A stretch of 64,000 bases of DNA from Phytobacter diazotrophicus (GTDB lineage: Bacteria > Pseudomonadota > Gammaproteobacteria > Enterobacterales > Enterobacteriaceae). Below, piece after piece: positions 49,600 through 59,090 of the stretch. Each line of letters starts with the position of its first letter. The stretch's first letter is position 1. The DNA is taken from contig SMDE01000004.1 in the NCBI GenBank assembly GCA_004346725.1, positions 267,855-331,854 on the forward strand, in the 5' to 3' direction. Below the pieces are notes generated by a model that searched no databases, was not told where the DNA came from, and saw only the letters and a list, made by a program, of their open reading frames with translations. The position numbers were made by a program, and so were the translations under genes.

Positions 49600-50339
49600 T
49601 TTAAACCACCATCCACACGGATTGTCTGACCAGTTATATAGCTGGAAAGGTCGCTGGCGAGGAACAGCGCCGCCTGAGCTATTTCCGAAGGCTCACCCGC
49701 CCGGCGCAGATCAGCACCTTTTTTTGCCTCTTCTACGACTTGAGCTGGCATCGTCAATAGCATTTCAGTGTCAGTAATGCCCGGCGCAATACAATTCGCA
49801 CGAATACCTTTCTCACCAAGTTCAGCAGCTATGGATTTGGTCATCGCAATCAATGCGGCTTTGGATGCGCCATAGGCTGATTTGCCTGGATTTCCATCTT
49901 CACCGGCTGTAGAGGCAATGTTGATAATGCTGCCGCGTTGGTTGCGGGTCATCAGCTTGGCAACATATTGTGAGAACAGATAAACCGAGAAGAAATTGAC
50001 TTCGAACTGAGCGCGTAACTGTGCTTCACTTGTCATCTGGAACAAACTGTTGAGCGTGATACCGGCGTTATTAACTACTGCATCCAGTGGGCGTTTTTCA
50101 CTCATCACGCGTTTTACGGCTAGCTTCATGGCATCGTAGTCGGTCATTTCAAAGCACAGTGGCCAGATTTCGACATCATAGCGTAGTGCTACCTCTGCCA
50201 TATCGCTGACAAAAGACTCATCAGCCTCACGTGCATGCGCATAAATATTGGCACCGTTCGCAGCAAAGATCTCAACCATGGCTCGGCCCATCCCACGCCG
50301 GCAGCCAGTTATCAGAACGTTTTTTCCTTGCATCAACAT
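49596..50339 (-). CDS. Short-chain dehydrogenase/reductase, FabG-like (second copy)
   Basis: 247 residues from ATG 50339 (AAGG seven bases upstream). Rossmann motif TGCRRGMGRAMVE, NNAGIT, SIINIASTAGEDGNPGKSAY..SK with the catalytic Ser-Tyr-Lys, and GLK at the C-terminus after TGQTIRVDG. Close in length and layout to the SDR encoded just upstream (247 residues), so the two look like an old tandem duplication. Likely reduces a keto group on the carrier-bound acyl unit. Confidence 0.85.
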   Translation of the reverse strand: MLMQGKNVLITGCRRGMGRAMVEIFAANGANIYAHAREADESFVSDMAEVALRYDVEIWPLCFEMTDYDAMKLAVKRVMSEKRPLDAVVNNAGITLNSLFQMTSEAQLRAQFEVNFFSVYLFSQYVAKLMTRNQRGSIINIASTAGEDGNPGKSAYGASKAALIAMTKSIAAELGEKGIRANCIAPGITDTEMLLTMPAQVVEEAKKGADLRRAGEPSEIAQAALFLASDLSSYITGQTIRVDGGLK

Positions 50340-50349
50340 AGTCTTTACC

Positions 50350-51093
50350 TTAACCCATACCGCCATCAATGCGGATAACTTGTCCTGTGACGTAGCTGGA
50401 GGCATCAGATGCGAGCCACATCAGCGCGTTAGCAACTTCTTCTGGTTGACCCGGACGTTTCAGTTCACAGCGTAACATTTGACGTGCCATCACCTCTTCC
50501 GGAAGAGAGGCTGTCATTGCCGTACTGATGACGCCCGGTGCGATGGCATTGACGCGTACACCCTGAGGTCCAAGCTCGGCGGACATTGTTTTCGTTGCTG
50601 CTATCCATGCCGCTTTTGCACTGGCATAGGCGAGCTGTCCCGGGTTGCCATCCAGGGCCGAGATGCTGGAAATATTGATGATGCTGCCTTTTTTCTGGCG
50701 TAACATTAACCGCGCAATATATTGCGTAAAGGCAATCTGCGAAAAGAAATTGATCGTGAAGGTCTTTTGCAACTGTTCAAGGGTCACCATCTGGAAATTG
50801 GCATCAAAATTGGCCCCTGCGATGTTCACAAGAATATCAACGGGTCTTTTGCTTTTCTGGATGGACATTGCCGCCTGTTTAATGGCATCGCTATCCGTCA
50901 GATCAAAATAAACCGGGATAATATCAACCTGGTATTTCGCGCTCAGTTGCCCAACGAATGCCGTAAATTCGGGATCTTCCGCCTGGCAACAAGCAAACAC
51001 ATTGGCGCCTGCTTTGGCGAAGGTTTCCAGCGTCGCTTTACCAATGCCTTGCAGACAACCGGTGATGACAGCCGTTTTCGCTTTCAGCAACAT
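50350..51093 (-). CDS. Short-chain dehydrogenase/reductase, FabG-like (first copy)
   Basis: 247 residues: TGCLQGIGKATLETF cofactor loop, VDILVNIAGANF (the usual NNAG is changed to NIAG), SIINISSISALDGNPGQ with YASAK supplying the catalytic Tyr and Lys, and VTGQVIRIDGGMG at the end. FabG-type enzymes reduce 3-ketoacyl groups on an acyl carrier protein; the carrier gene is 3 bases upstream. Probably NADPH-dependent, but I cannot tell which of the two SDRs does which step. Confidence 0.85.
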   Translation of the reverse strand: MLLKAKTAVITGCLQGIGKATLETFAKAGANVFACCQAEDPEFTAFVGQLSAKYQVDIIPVYFDLTDSDAIKQAAMSIQKSKRPVDILVNIAGANFDANFQMVTLEQLQKTFTINFFSQIAFTQYIARLMLRQKKGSIINISSISALDGNPGQLAYASAKAAWIAATKTMSAELGPQGVRVNAIAPGVISTAMTASLPEEVMARQMLRCELKRPGQPEEVANALMWLASDASSYVTGQVIRIDGGMG

Positions 51094-51096
51094 AAG

Positions 51097-51339
51097 TTAG
51101 TCCTGGAATTCCACGTCGTATTTTTTCAAGATCTCTTTACCTTTTTCCCAGGAGGCAAATTCGATGATGTCATCAGTGTCCATCATTATGTCGAATGCAT
51201 CTTCCAGAGAGGCGATCATGGTCATATGGCCAACGGAATCCCAGGATGGTGTGTCCTGATATTTGTAGCCAGGGAGAGTTTCCTCAGGAACTTCAAAGGT
51301 TTCAACGAAAATACGGTTATAGGTTTCCAGGTTTGACAT
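51097..51339 (-). CDS. Acyl carrier protein
   Basis: An 80-residue acidic protein with the phosphopantetheine site SWDSVGHM (Ser35) and helices typical of carrier proteins (HMTMIASLEDAFDI, DDIIEFASWEKGKEILKKY). It is not the fatty-acid AcpP. As the second gene of the operon, it should hold the acyl chain while the ligase, transketolase pair, reductases and acyltransferase work on it. The 91-base gap to the upstream gene shows no hairpin. Confidence 0.9.
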   Translation of the reverse strand: MSNLETYNRIFVETFEVPEETLPGYKYQDTPSWDSVGHMTMIASLEDAFDIMMDTDDIIEFASWEKGKEILKKYDVEFQD

Positions 51340-51430
51340 CTTTTTCTCCAGAGTAGCTTGGAAATTAGGTTAAATTCATTCAGCCCACATGCGGGCGGCG
51401 TAGTGCATGAGGTTTCGTGAGCGCAGCGGC

Positions 51431-52075
51431 TTAACGAAATACTTTCTTTTCATCATTTTTGCGGATGGCGCGTGCAGGATTGCCCATCGCGATCACACCG
51501 GAAGCGATATCATTAAAGACTGCAGAGCCCATGCTGATAATGGTTTCAGCGCCAATAGTGCTGGTTTCACGCACAACGGCATTCATACCAATAAACGTCA
51601 GATCGCCAACAATACAATGGCCTGCAAGATTGGCATATGAGGAAATTACGCAATGATTACCGATACAACAATCGTGGCCAAGACTCGCATTGGGCTGTAA
51701 ATGGACATTGTCTCCGATAACTGTATCGCAAGAAATGAAAGCGCCATAACATATGACCGAACCCATACCGATTGTTGTATCACTGCTAATATAGGCGTCG
51801 GGATGGATCAGCGTGGCAAGGTTAAAGCCTGCGTCTTTAGCTTTCTCCGCAAGGTACTTTCGTAAACTGGGTTCACCCACCGCAACCACAACTTCGTACT
51901 CTTGTGGTGAGATAAGCGCAAGCGATAAAACGTCGTGGCTTTTTAATTGCCTGTTGGCGTTGATGTCATCAATAAAACAAAGACTTGACCAGCGCGATTG
52001 CAGCTTATTGATTTGCATCGCAAGCTCGAGAACCTCTCTGCCGAGCCCACCAGCCCCGTAGATTGCTAGTTTCAT
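51431..52075 (-). CDS. PglD/NeuD-type sugar N-acyltransferase
   Basis: 214 residues. The N-terminal Rossmann-like PglD_N domain (MKLAIYGAGGLGREVLELA) is followed by a left-handed beta helix of hexapeptide repeats (ISSDTTIGMGSVICYGAFIS; VHLQPNASLGHDCCIGNHC with the catalytic His), as in PglD, which acetylates a 4-amino-4,6-dideoxy sugar. Here the sugar would be the product of the VioA-like enzyme and the donor may be the island's acyl carrier protein rather than acetyl-CoA. First gene of the minus-strand operon; its promoter should lie in 52076-52450, shared with the fliA upstream region. Confidence 0.87.
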   Translation of the reverse strand: MKLAIYGAGGLGREVLELAMQINKLQSRWSSLCFIDDINANRQLKSHDVLSLALISPQEYEVVVAVGEPSLRKYLAEKAKDAGFNLATLIHPDAYISSDTTIGMGSVICYGAFISCDTVIGDNVHLQPNASLGHDCCIGNHCVISSYANLAGHCIVGDLTFIGMNAVVRETSTIGAETIISMGSAVFNDIASGVIAMGNPARAIRKNDEKKVFR

Positions 52076-52450
52076 CGTATCCTCTAATTTAGCCGCAGTC
52101 TCTCAGTATTGGTATCTATGCGCAGAAGTTATCATCGCATTCTCGCTTGACGCTCGAGAAAAGAGGAGAGAATTGTCATTAATACTCTAATCTAAACGAC
52201 AGACATGTATTTCCAGTTAGTAAATAACCATCATTTTATCTCGCTAATTAGCGGATAGAATAAATTCACTGTTAATGCTTTGTAAAATCAAAGGATAACG
52301 AGCTGTTTATGTAATGAAATCGGTGACAGCAGACAAAACCTTTTATCATAATGCATTAAAAATGAGCACAATTTCCGATGTCACAGTTGCGTCGTTATAG
52401 AGATCGTCATGAATTCTTTACAAAATTCATTTTCGACGATGTGTATTTTT

Positions 52451-52490
52451 TTATTAATGCAAATAACCCCCCATTTCACCCACTATTCAT
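52451..52490 (+). promoter_or_regulatory. Candidate FlhD4C2 box upstream of fliA
   Basis: AATGCAAATAACCC followed, after a spacer, by CACTATTCATCC resembles the paired half-sites of an FlhDC operator and sits where the class II promoter of fliAZ is activated in E. coli. The upstream stretch 52076-52450 is AT-rich and otherwise empty of recognisable features. Confidence 0.45.
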
Positions 52491-52504
52491 CCGATTAAAA
52501 GTGC

Positions 52505-52531
52505 TACAGAATCGGATAATCATGCCGATAA
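52505..52531 (+). promoter_or_regulatory. Sigma-28 promoter of fliAZ
   Basis: TACA (52505-52508), a 15-base spacer and a perfect GCCGATAA (52524-52531) form an autoregulatory FliA promoter, 26 bases upstream of the fliA GTG. Confidence 0.85.
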
Positions 52532-52557
52532 CTCAAACTAACGCAGGGCTGTTTATC

Positions 52558-53277
52558 GTGAATTCACTCTATACCGCTGAAGGTGTAATGGATAAACACT
52601 CGCTGTGGCAGCGTTATGTACCTCTGGTGCGTCACGAAGCATTGCGCCTGCAGGTGCGTTTGCCGGCGAGTGTGGAACTGGACGATCTGCTACAGGCGGG
52701 CGGGATCGGGTTACTGAATGCAGTGGACCGATACGACGCTCTGCAAGGAACGGCATTTACCACTTACGCAGTGCAGCGCATTCGTGGGGCTATGCTGGAT
52801 GAATTGCGCAGCCGTGATTGGGTACCGCGCAGTGTCCGGCGTAACGCTCGCGAAGTAGCACAGGCTATGGGGCAACTTGAGCAAGAGCTGGGACGTAATG
52901 CGACCGAAACAGAAGTTGCACAACGCCTCGGTGTTCCGGTTGAAGAATACCGTCAGATGTTGCTTGATACCAATAATAGCCAGCTTTTCTCCTATGACGA
53001 ATGGCGAGAAGAGCATGGTGACAGTATCGAAGTGGTGACTGACGATCATCAACAGGAAAACCCGTTATTCCAGTTAATGGAAAGTAATTTGCGTCACCGT
53101 GTAATGGAAGCCATTGAATCCTTACCGGAGCGCGAACAACTGGTTCTGACGCTTTATTATCAGGAAGAGCTTAATCTCAAAGAGATTGGCGCTGTTCTTG
53201 ACGTCGGAGAGTCTCGGGTTAGCCAATTGCATAGTCAGGCTATTAAGCGCTTACGTACAAAGCTGGGTAAGTTATAG
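52558..53277 (+). CDS. fliA: RNA polymerase sigma-28 factor FliA
   Basis: 239 residues from GTG 52558, the E. coli length and start (NSLYTAEGVMDKHSLWQRYV follows). Region 2 (LDDLLQAGGIGLLNAVDRYD; FTTYAVQRIRGAMLDELR), region 3 (SVRRNAREVAQAM) and region 4 (LTLYYQEELNLKEIGAVLDVGESRVSQLH) are all intact. FliA transcribes the class III flagellar genes, including fliC and fliD here, and is held by FlgM until the hook is finished. Operon with fliZ. Confidence 0.97.
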   Translation: MNSLYTAEGVMDKHSLWQRYVPLVRHEALRLQVRLPASVELDDLLQAGGIGLLNAVDRYDALQGTAFTTYAVQRIRGAMLDELRSRDWVPRSVRRNAREVAQAMGQLEQELGRNATETEVAQRLGVPVEEYRQMLLDTNNSQLFSYDEWREEHGDSIEVVTDDHQQENPLFQLMESNLRHRVMEAIESLPEREQLVLTLYYQEELNLKEIGAVLDVGESRVSQLHSQAIKRLRTKLGKL

Positions 53278-53348
53278 GTTGGTGAGACTGTCTGTACTGG
53301 ATCGCCCCTGAAAAATGCCGCACAACGCATTGACAACCAGGAGTTATC

Positions 53349-53900
53349 ATGACGGTGCAGCAACCTAAAAGACGGCCACTAAGCCGCTATTTAAAAGACT
53401 TTAAACACAGCCAAACGCATTGCGCACATTGTCACAAATTACTCGACCGCATCACCCTGGTGCGTCGAGGCGAAATTGTGAACAAAATTGCAATCTCACG
53501 CCTGGATATGCTTCTGGATGAGGCAGCCTGGCAGCAGGAACAAAAAGAATGGGTGGCACTCTGCCGATTCTGCGGGGACCTGCATTGCAAAGAGCAAAGT
53601 GATTTCTTCGATATCATTGGATTTAAACAATTCCTGTTCGATCACACTGAAATGAGCCATGGCACGGTGCGTGAATACGTCGTTCGTCTTCGCCGCCTCG
53701 GAAATCATTTGAGTGAGCTTAATATCTCCCGTGATCTTCTTGACGAAGGGTACCCTGATGAGAATCTGGAGCCCTGGTTACCTACCACCAGTACCAATAA
53801 TTACCGTATCGCGTTGCGTAAGTACGCACAATTTAAAGCACAATCACGCTTTAACGTTGTGCAAAAGATCGCTGTCGGTGCTCGATCTGATATATATTAA
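53349..53900 (+). CDS. fliZ: Flagellar regulator FliZ
   Basis: 183 residues with the FliZ pattern: RPLSRYLKDFKHSQTHCAHC, the CRFCGDLHC Cys cluster, and an integrase-core-like helix (HGTVREYVVRLRRLGNHLSE) containing the sigma-S promoter-mimic recognition Arg region. FliZ represses RpoS-dependent genes and curli during the motile phase. 71 bases after fliA. Confidence 0.96.
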   Translation: MTVQQPKRRPLSRYLKDFKHSQTHCAHCHKLLDRITLVRRGEIVNKIAISRLDMLLDEAAWQQEQKEWVALCRFCGDLHCKEQSDFFDIIGFKQFLFDHTEMSHGTVREYVVRLRRLGNHLSELNISRDLLDEGYPDENLEPWLPTTSTNNYRIALRKYAQFKAQSRFNVVQKIAVGARSDIY

Positions 53901-53913
53901 AAATGAATAAAAT

Positions 53914-53956
53914 GTGACGCACAGGTGCCTGAAAATGATTCAGGTACCGTGCGTTA
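53914..53956. repeat. Imperfect hairpin between fliZ and tcyJ
   Basis: GTGACGCACAGGTGCCTGA and TCAGGTACCGTGCGTTAC are near-complementary arms of about 18 bp with a 6-7-base loop. There is no T-run. It could be a processing or attenuation site between fliZ and tcyJ mRNAs, or a weak terminator. Confidence 0.5.
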
Positions 53957-53984
53957 CGCTCTTCATTTTCTGGTCGGAGTCACT

Positions 53985-54785
53985 ATGAAACTTGCACTTT
54001 TGGGTCGTCAGGCGCTGATGGGGGTTATGGCTGTCGCGCTGGTTGCGGGGATGAGCGTCAAAACGTTCGCCGCTGAAAATCTACTGAATAAAGTTAAAGA
54101 GCGTGGCACCTTGCTGGTTGGACTGGAAGGCACTTATCCGCCGTTCAGTTTCCAGGGGGATGATGGCAAGCTCACCGGGTTTGAAGTGGAGTTTGCCGAT
54201 GCGCTGGCGAAACATTTGGGCGTGAAAGCGGACCTGAAACCCACCAAGTGGGATGGCATGCTGGCGTCGCTGGATTCAAAACGTATTGATGTGGTGATTA
54301 ACCAGGTCACCATCTCTGACGAACGTAAGAAAAAATATGATTTCTCCACCCCCTACACCGTCTCCGGGATTCAGGCGCTGGTGAAAAAAGGCAATGAAGG
54401 AAGCATCAAATCCGCAGCCGATCTGAAAGGCAAAAAAGTGGGTGTGGGTCTGGGTACTAACTATGAAGAGTGGCTGCGTGCCAACGTGCAGGGCGTGGAT
54501 ATCCGCACCTACGATGATGACCCGACCAAATACCAGGATCTGCGTGTAGGACGCATTGACGCCATTCTGGTGGACCGCCTTGCCGCCCTCGATTTGGTGA
54601 AAAAAACCAACAATACGCTGGCCGTTGCGGGTGATGCTTTCTCTCGTCAGGAATCCGGTATCGCATTGCGCAAAGGTAACGAAGATCTTCTTAAAGCCAT
54701 TGATGCGGCGATTGCCGACATGCAGAAAGACGGCACGCTGAAAGCGCTATCGGAAAAATGGTTCGGCGCTGATGTAACGAAGTAA
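53985..54785 (+). CDS. tcyJ: Periplasmic L-cystine-binding protein TcyJ (FliY)
   Basis: 266 residues from ATG 53985 (GGAG upstream), with a signal peptide ending near VKTFAAEN. Solute-binding family 3 motifs: GTLLVGLEGTYPPFSF, GFEVEFADALAKHLG, KKYDFSTPYTVSG and DLKGKKVGVGLGTNYEEW. It delivers L-cystine to TcyL-TcyN. Its gene follows fliZ and ends at its own terminator, which helps keep its level above that of the membrane parts. Confidence 0.95.
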   Translation: MKLALLGRQALMGVMAVALVAGMSVKTFAAENLLNKVKERGTLLVGLEGTYPPFSFQGDDGKLTGFEVEFADALAKHLGVKADLKPTKWDGMLASLDSKRIDVVINQVTISDERKKKYDFSTPYTVSGIQALVKKGNEGSIKSAADLKGKKVGVGLGTNYEEWLRANVQGVDIRTYDDDPTKYQDLRVGRIDAILVDRLAALDLVKKTNNTLAVAGDAFSRQESGIALRKGNEDLLKAIDAAIADMQKDGTLKALSEKWFGADVTK

Positions 54786-54796
54786 TCTCTCCGTAA

Positions 54797-55873
<1,077 letters not shown>

Positions 55874-55894
55874 TTGCCGGGCAGAACAACCATA

Positions 55895-56563
55895 ATGCAA
55901 GAAAGTCTACAACTGGTGATCGACTCTGCGCCGTACCTGCTTAAAGGGGCGGTATTTACGCTGCAACTGAGCATCGGCGGCATGTTCTTTGGCCTGCTGC
56001 TGGGGTTTGTGCTGGCGTTAATGCGCCTCTCCCCGCTGCTCCCTGTGCGCTGGCTGGCGCGCATCTATATCTCGATTTTCCGTGGTACGCCGCTCATCGC
56101 CCAGCTTTTTATGATCTACTACGGGCTGCCGCAATTTGGCATAGAGCTGGACCCGATCCCGGCGGCGATGATCGGTCTGTCGCTCAATACCGCCGCTTAC
56201 GCCTCGGAAACCTTGCGTGCGGCTATCTCGTCTATCGATAAAGGGCAGTGGGAAGCCGCCGCCAGTATCGGGATGACACCCTGGCAAACGTTACGGCGCG
56301 CAATATTGCCACAGGCTGCGCGTGTGGCATTGCCGCCGCTCTCTAACAGCTTTATCAGCCTGGTGAAAGATACCTCGCTGGCGGCGACGATTCAGGTGCC
56401 GGAACTGTTCCGTCAGGCGCAACTGATCACCTCACGTACGCTGGAAGTGTTCACAATGTATCTGGCCGCTTCGCTCATTTACTGGGTTATGGCGACGGTA
56501 CTCTCTGCGTTGCAGAACTATTTTGAAAACCAGTTGAACCGGCAGGAGCGCGATCCGAAATGA
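55895..56563 (+). CDS. tcyL: L-cystine ABC transporter permease TcyL
   Basis: 222 residues, nearly identical to E. coli YecS. Membrane segments at about 16-45, 55-80, 85-105 and 185-208, with the ABC-permease loop EAAASIGMTPWQTLRRAILP that docks TcyN. Starts 21 bases after dcyD and overlaps tcyN by 4 bases. Confidence 0.97.
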   Translation: MQESLQLVIDSAPYLLKGAVFTLQLSIGGMFFGLLLGFVLALMRLSPLLPVRWLARIYISIFRGTPLIAQLFMIYYGLPQFGIELDPIPAAMIGLSLNTAAYASETLRAAISSIDKGQWEAAASIGMTPWQTLRRAILPQAARVALPPLSNSFISLVKDTSLAATIQVPELFRQAQLITSRTLEVFTMYLAASLIYWVMATVLSALQNYFENQLNRQERDPK

Positions 56564-57312
56564 GTGCCATCGAAGTGAAAAACCTGGTGAAACAATTCCA
56601 CGGCCAGACGGTGCTGCACGGCATCGATCTGGACGTGGCGCAAGGGGAAGTGGTGGCTATCATTGGGCCTAGCGGATCCGGTAAAACCACGCTATTGCGC
56701 AGTATCAATCTCCTGGAGCAGCCTGAAAGCGGTACGATTCGGGTGGGTGACATAACCATCGATACGGCAAAACCGATAGGACAACAGAAAAATTTGATTC
56801 GCCAGTTGCGCCAGCATGTAGGCTTTGTATTCCAGAACTTCAATCTCTTTCCGCATCGTACGGTGCTGGAAAACATTATTGAAGGCCCGGTCATTGTGAA
56901 AGGCGAACCGAAAGAGGAAGCGACAGCGCGGGCACGAGAGTTGCTGGCTAAAGTCGGGTTAAGTGGTAAAGAGACCAGCTATCCGCGGCGTTTATCCGGC
57001 GGACAACAGCAACGTGTGGCGATTGCGCGCGCGCTGGCAATGCGCCCGGATGTCATTCTGTTCGATGAACCGACCTCGGCGTTGGATCCTGAACTGGTAG
57101 GGGAGGTGCTTAATACCATCAGGCAACTGGCGCAGGAAAAAAGGACGATGGTGATTGTCACCCATGAAATGAGCTTTGCGCGCGATGTGGCGGACCGGGC
57201 CATCTTTATGGACCAGGGGCGCATTGTCGAACAGGGCGCTGCAAAGTCGCTATTCGCCAATCCGCAGCAGCCACGCACACAGCAGTTTCTGGAAAAATTC
57301 CTGATGCAGTAA
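56560..57312 (+). CDS. tcyN: L-cystine ABC transporter ATP-binding protein TcyN
   Basis: 250 residues with Walker A IIGPSGSGKTTLL, Q-loop FVFQNFNLFPH, signature RRLSGGQQQRVAIARAL, Walker B VILFDEPTSALDPE and the switch His in VIVTHEM. It powers cystine uptake with TcyJ and TcyL. Last gene of this cluster. Confidence 0.97.
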   Translation: MSAIEVKNLVKQFHGQTVLHGIDLDVAQGEVVAIIGPSGSGKTTLLRSINLLEQPESGTIRVGDITIDTAKPIGQQKNLIRQLRQHVGFVFQNFNLFPHRTVLENIIEGPVIVKGEPKEEATARARELLAKVGLSGKETSYPRRLSGGQQQRVAIARALAMRPDVILFDEPTSALDPELVGEVLNTIRQLAQEKRTMVIVTHEMSFARDVADRAIFMDQGRIVEQGAAKSLFANPQQPRTQQFLEKFLMQ

Positions 57313-57313
57313 T

Positions 57314-57356
57314 GATTCACCGATTCGGCAGCAACTCGCTTTCCGAATCGGTGATT
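57314..57356. repeat. Inverted repeat after tcyN
   Basis: GATTCACCGATTCGG and CCGAATCGGTGATT form a stem of about 14 bp around a 15-base loop, 2 bases after the tcyN stop. No T-run follows, so it may stabilise the mRNA end or stop transcription weakly. The rest of 57357-57609 is the sdiA upstream region. Confidence 0.6.
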
Positions 57357-57609
57357 AATGCTAACTTAAGCTAAATTTATTCGTGCGCTTTTAATCATAT
57401 GCATTGCCAATAAAGATATTTGACCACGCTTCGCCGTCGCGTTTTCCCACAAAAAACAGTGTTTTCTGCCTTATCTGCTCGCCATAACCTGCAAAAATTT
57501 TTACTGATTTTCGCTGATACCGATATTTCACACTTATAAAAAAGATTTATGTGTTAATTTAATGTATCCATAATAATGATTATTATTGTCAGGGGTGATA
57601 TCGGTCAGT

Positions 57610-58332
57610 ATGCAGGATAATGACTTTTTCTCGTGGCGCAGGGAGATGCTGCTACGTTTTCAGGAGATAACGGACAAGGAAGAGGTATATTCAACATTAG
57701 AGCAGCAAACGCAGCTGCTTGAATTTGATTTTTTTGCACTGTGTGTCCGACATCCGGTGCCGTTCACGCGCCCGAAAATCAATGTACACACCACGTATCC
57801 GGATGCCTGGATGGCGCATTATCAGTCCGAAAATTATTTCGCTGTCGACCCGGTACTCAAACCAGAGAATTTCCTGCACGGGCATTTGCCGTGGAATGAC
57901 AAATTATTTCACGAGACGCCGGAATTATGGAATGGTGCGCGGGATTTTGGATTACGCAAAGGGATTACGCAGTGTTTGATGCTGCCAAACCACGCAATGG
58001 GATTTTTGTCCGTGTCCCGCACAAGTATTCTCCATCATCCACAGCATGATGAAGAGATTGAGTTGCGCCTGCAAACGATGATTCAGCAAAGCCTGATCAC
58101 GCTTTCCCGGCTGGGTGACAATATGGTCATTGCGCCAGAAATGAAATTCAGTAAGCGCGAGAAAGAAATTCTGAAATGGACAGCGGAAGGGAAGACATCG
58201 GCCGAAATCGCTATGATTTTGTCCATATCTGAGAATACGGTGAATTTTCACCAGAAGAACATGCAGAAAAAATTCAACGCACCGAATAAAACGCAGATTG
58301 CCTGTTATGCGGCTGCGACGGGAATTATCTGA
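57610..58332 (+). CDS. sdiA: Quorum-sensing LuxR-type regulator SdiA
   Basis: 240 residues from ATG 57610, the E. coli length. The N-terminal autoinducer-binding domain (VRHPVPFTRPKINVHTTYPD; PWNDKLFHETPELW) and the C-terminal LuxR helix-turn-helix (FSKREKEILKWTAEGKTSAE; SENTVNFHQKNMQKKFN) are complete. SdiA senses acyl-homoserine lactones from other bacteria, since enterics of this type often make none themselves, though some Enterobacter carry a luxI-type synthase. No synthase gene is in this window. Confidence 0.96.
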   Translation: MQDNDFFSWRREMLLRFQEITDKEEVYSTLEQQTQLLEFDFFALCVRHPVPFTRPKINVHTTYPDAWMAHYQSENYFAVDPVLKPENFLHGHLPWNDKLFHETPELWNGARDFGLRKGITQCLMLPNHAMGFLSVSRTSILHHPQHDEEIELRLQTMIQQSLITLSRLGDNMVIAPEMKFSKREKEILKWTAEGKTSAEIAMILSISENTVNFHQKNMQKKFNAPNKTQIACYAAATGII

Positions 58333-58402
58333 CCTGAACCTTCGTTCTGCGTGCCAGACGTATACCGGCTGCCAGCTTTTGTAGGCTGCCAGCCGGATTC
58401 AC

Positions 58403-58627
58403 TTACTGGCGATAAGCCTGTTTGATCTGCTTCACCGTGTTGGTGAACACCGCCGCCTGGGTTTCATCTTCCAGCGCTGCGATCTGTTTTTCCATTTTAA
58501 GGATGACGCGACCTGCATCGGCCTGTCCCATAGCCTGCAACATCAGCGTGATCATCATTTTCAGGCATGAGACTTCCTGAGCCAGTTCCTGGTTATTATC
58601 AGCAGTGGAAAAATCAGGTGTGCTCAT
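58403..58627 (-). CDS. yecF: Small conserved protein YecF
   Basis: 74 residues matching YecF (DUF2594): [40 protein letters not shown] and KQIKQAYRQ at the end. Largely helical and soluble. Function unknown. It faces sdiA; the upstream 463-base gap to uvrY (58628-59090) holds the two divergent promoter regions and nothing else I can identify. Confidence 0.94.
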   Translation of the reverse strand: MSTPDFSTADNNQELAQEVSCLKMMITLMLQAMGQADAGRVILKMEKQIAALEDETQAAVFTNTVKQIKQAYRQ

Positions 58628-59090
58628 TTATTTACCTCGTTAAGTTACCGTGCTTAGCGTGACGGTGAATGTCAAAGCGGCGGAGTATACCACAAGCCAG
58701 GGGAAAAATAGCAGTGGTTGTTTTTTGCACGTACCCGCTGTCTGGTTTATTAAATTAAACATTAGCCATATATTTAATTTGAATAGTGTAGGCAAAATAT
58801 ATGTTTAATAGAGGTAGAATGACGGTTAATTATTGTTACAAAGTGCCGCTTTAAATTCCCCATCAGAATAAAACTGTGCGTTCAGGCAGCTTTCCGAAAA
58901 GTACTTTTAAACATGCAAACCTGATATGGCGCGGGGTGTGAAAGTTTCCACAAAATGTACAGGTTAATTTCCAAAAACGAGACCGAAATCGAATGAGTGG
59001 CATTTTTTAACTTTCATTAACGCAGCAAAAACCGTTAGTATGTGAAGAATTAGCTTGCAGCAGCGTCATCCCTTTTCTGGAGATATTCCA

